Assembly (NCBI GenBank): GCA_937880835.1
Contig: CALGRN010000138.1
Span: 1-7,457, forward strand
Direction: 5' to 3'
Length of the DNA stretch: 7,457 nucleotides
From: an uncultured Prevotella sp.
GTDB lineage: Bacteria > Bacteroidota > Bacteroidia > Bacteroidales > Bacteroidaceae
The position numbers and the translations under genes were made by a program. This document shows positions 6,588 to 7,457 of the stretch, piece after piece. Within the stretch, counting starts at the first letter, position 1, and every line of letters begins with the position of its first letter. Below the pieces are notes generated by a model, which was not told the DNA's origin, searched no databases, and was given only the letters and a program-made list of their open reading frames with translations.

Positions 6588-6670
6588 CAAAAGCTATTGT
6601 TTTGGACGGTGAAAGTTATCCTTTTACACACTGAAAGTTATTGTTTTGCAATGCAAAACAATAACTTTTG
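6588..6670 (+). repeat. 83-bp modular intergenic repeat, copy 2
   Basis: Same architecture and length as the element at 3162-3244: modules CAAAAGCTATTGTTTTG (6588-6604), TGAAAGTTATCCTTTTA (6610-6626), TGAAAGTTATTGTTTTG (6632-6648) and inverted CAAAACAATAACTTTTG (6654-6670), with 5-bp spacers. The inverted module has one mismatch to module 1 but pairs with module 3 as a palindrome of 17-bp arms around a single central A (6634-6668). Both copies are followed by AAAT; the left flanks differ. This copy lies between the convergent regulator and gyrB genes, so the element is not tied to promoters. The rest of 6435-6931 holds two hairpins and no credible gene. Confidence 0.85.
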
Positions 6671-6878
6671 AAATTCAGGAGAAATACGGATAATATTGAA
6701 ACGGGGCTATATCAGAGTTTTATTTCTTTCGCGTTTTCGCGGTGTTGTGTGCGTTCTGTTCCGAATATGCGGATATTCCGGTATGTTGCAATATAATTTC
6801 ATGAGTCAGAATAATAGTAAAATTGCGGTTTCATCGCTGTTTTTTCCTATTCAACGGTGTTGCACTTTTATAACAGAA

Positions 6879-6912
6879 CAACGGGGTATGCACTCTCGTA
6901 CATACCCCGTTG
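6879..6912. terminator. Hairpin terminator at the gyrB 3' end
   Basis: A perfect 12-bp inverted repeat, CAACGGGGTATG (6879-6890) and CATACCCCGTTG (6901-6912), with a 10-nt loop, begins 19 bp beyond the gyrB stop codon on the minus strand. It is GC-rich at its centre, and T-rich but not continuous T sequence follows on either strand (TTCTGTTAT on the minus strand). It is probably the gyrB terminator and may also stop plus-strand transcription from the regulator side. Confidence 0.65.
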
Positions 6913-6931
6913 CTTGTCTTATATGATATTT

Positions 6932-7457
6932 TTATGCATCGATATTGGCGTAAGTCGCATTCTTTTCTATAAATTCGCGACGCGGCTCTACATCATCTCC
7001 CATCAGCATTGAGAAGATTTCATCGGCATCGGCAGCATTTTCTATCGTCACTTGTTTAAGCAAACGCGTGGAAGGATTCATCGTTGTGTCCCACAACTGT
7101 TCGGGATTCATCTCTCCGAGACCTTTATATCGTTGTATGTGAATGCTCTTGCCTTCTTCTCCGTTGGCGTATTTGTCAAGGAAAATCTGCTTCTGCTGCT
7201 CGGTATAGCAATACTCTTTAACCTTGTTCTTATAGTTGCAGAGATACAACGGCGGTGTTGCTATGTACAAATGTCCTTCCTCTATTATCTTAGGCATAAA
7301 GCGATAGAAGAGCGTCATTATAAGTGTGTCGATATGAGAACCATCGACATCGGCATCGGTCATGATAATAATCTTGCCGTAACGGCTCTTGGAAAGGTCA
7401 AACTCCTCGCCAATGCCATTGCCAAAAGCAGTAATCATGGTACGGATTTCTGCATTG
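6932..7457 (-). CDS. gyrB: DNA gyrase subunit B, C-terminal part (cut by window edge)
   Basis: The last 174 or so codons of gyrB; the 5' part continues beyond the right edge and the frame is open through 7457 (NAEIRT before the internal Met at 7438). GyrB is the ATPase subunit of DNA gyrase and, with GyrA, introduces negative supercoils. The segment holds the second half of the TOPRIM domain: the Mg-binding DADVDGSHI motif, then TLFYRFMPKIIEEGHLYIA and the PPLY strand. The GyrB tail follows, with IQRYKGLGEMNPEQLWDTTM, the MNPSTR segment, and an ending MGDDVEPRREFIEKNA close to those of typical GyrB proteins. This ending and the GLGEMNPEQLW form favour gyrB over parE. No large insert such as that of gammaproteobacterial GyrB is present in the visible part. 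The Met at 7438 lies inside the TOPRIM domain and is not a start. Confidence 0.95.
   Translation of the reverse strand, partial: NAEIRTMITAFGNGIGEEFDLSKSRYGKIIIMTDADVDGSHIDTLIMTLFYRFMPKIIEEGHLYIATPPLYLCNYKNKVKEYCYTEQQKQIFLDKYANGEEGKSIHIQRYKGLGEMNPEQLWDTTMNPSTRLLKQVTIENAADADEIFSMLMGDDVEPRREFIEKNATYANIDA

Noticed and set aside
6588..6670. Repeat modules as tandem promoter -7 boxes
   Set aside because: TATTGTTTTG and TATCCTTTTG recall TAnnTTTG but have four rather than two bases between TA and TTTG, and no TTTG stands at correct spacing upstream.
6696..6926. Plus-strand open frame of 76 codons before gyrB
   Set aside because: No promoter core, atypical composition rich in Cys, Arg and Phe, and its end runs through the gyrB terminator hairpin; no family resemblance.

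Overview
This 7.5 kb window looks like chromosomal DNA of a member of the Bacteroidetes, most probably Bacteroidales and Prevotella-like. The main sign is two good matches to the Bacteroidetes housekeeping promoter (TTTG, 19 bp, TAnnTTTG), each about 15 to 20 bp upstream of a start codon. Leaders are short and A/T-rich without Shine-Dalgarno sequences, intergenic DNA is AT-rich, and the gene types fit (periplasmic TPR / membrane / AraC-HTH regulator, rubredoxin-less flavodiiron protein). The genus is inferred, not proven.

Layout from left to right. (1) The left edge carries a minus-strand stretch that reads like a MarR-type DNA-recognition helix but has no start codon; it runs into the start of the next gene. 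(2) A plus-strand LOG-family (TIGR00730) nucleotide-5'-monophosphate phosphoribohydrolase. (3) A perfect 25-bp inverted repeat, acting as a bidirectional terminator between convergent genes. (4) A minus-strand two-gene operon of a PfkB-family sugar kinase followed, 2 bp later, by a class A flavodiiron protein (O2/NO reductase). (5) A 561-bp divergent intergenic region with both outward promoters and an 83-bp structured repeat. (6) A plus-strand membrane-bound family 2 glycosyltransferase of the polyprenyl-phosphate (GtrB/DPM1) type. After a promoterless gap it is followed by (7) a large membrane-tethered regulator: signal peptide, TPRs, one transmembrane segment, coiled coil, AraC HTH. (8) A gene-free stretch with a second copy of the 83-bp repeat and two hairpins. 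(9) The C-terminal part of gyrB on the minus strand, cut by the right edge.

The most unusual signal is the pair of 83-bp intergenic elements. Each is built of four 17-bp modules separated by exactly 5 bp (22-bp period), three direct and the last inverted. Each module is itself a small dyad, and the outermost pair is C/G in five modules, T/A in two and T/G in one. In copy 1 the inverted module is the exact complement of module 1, but in copy 2 of module 3. A second oddity is the gap between the glycosyltransferase and the regulator, which contains no TTTG promoter core and is tiled by a chain of five tiny ORFs with touching or overlapping stop and start codons.

Functionally the genes are a mixed housekeeping and accessory set: nucleotide salvage or detoxification, sugar phosphorylation with oxidative/nitrosative stress defence, envelope glycan precursor transfer with a likely co-transcribed envelope sensor, and DNA gyrase. 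I see no transposase, CRISPR array, tRNA or rRNA.
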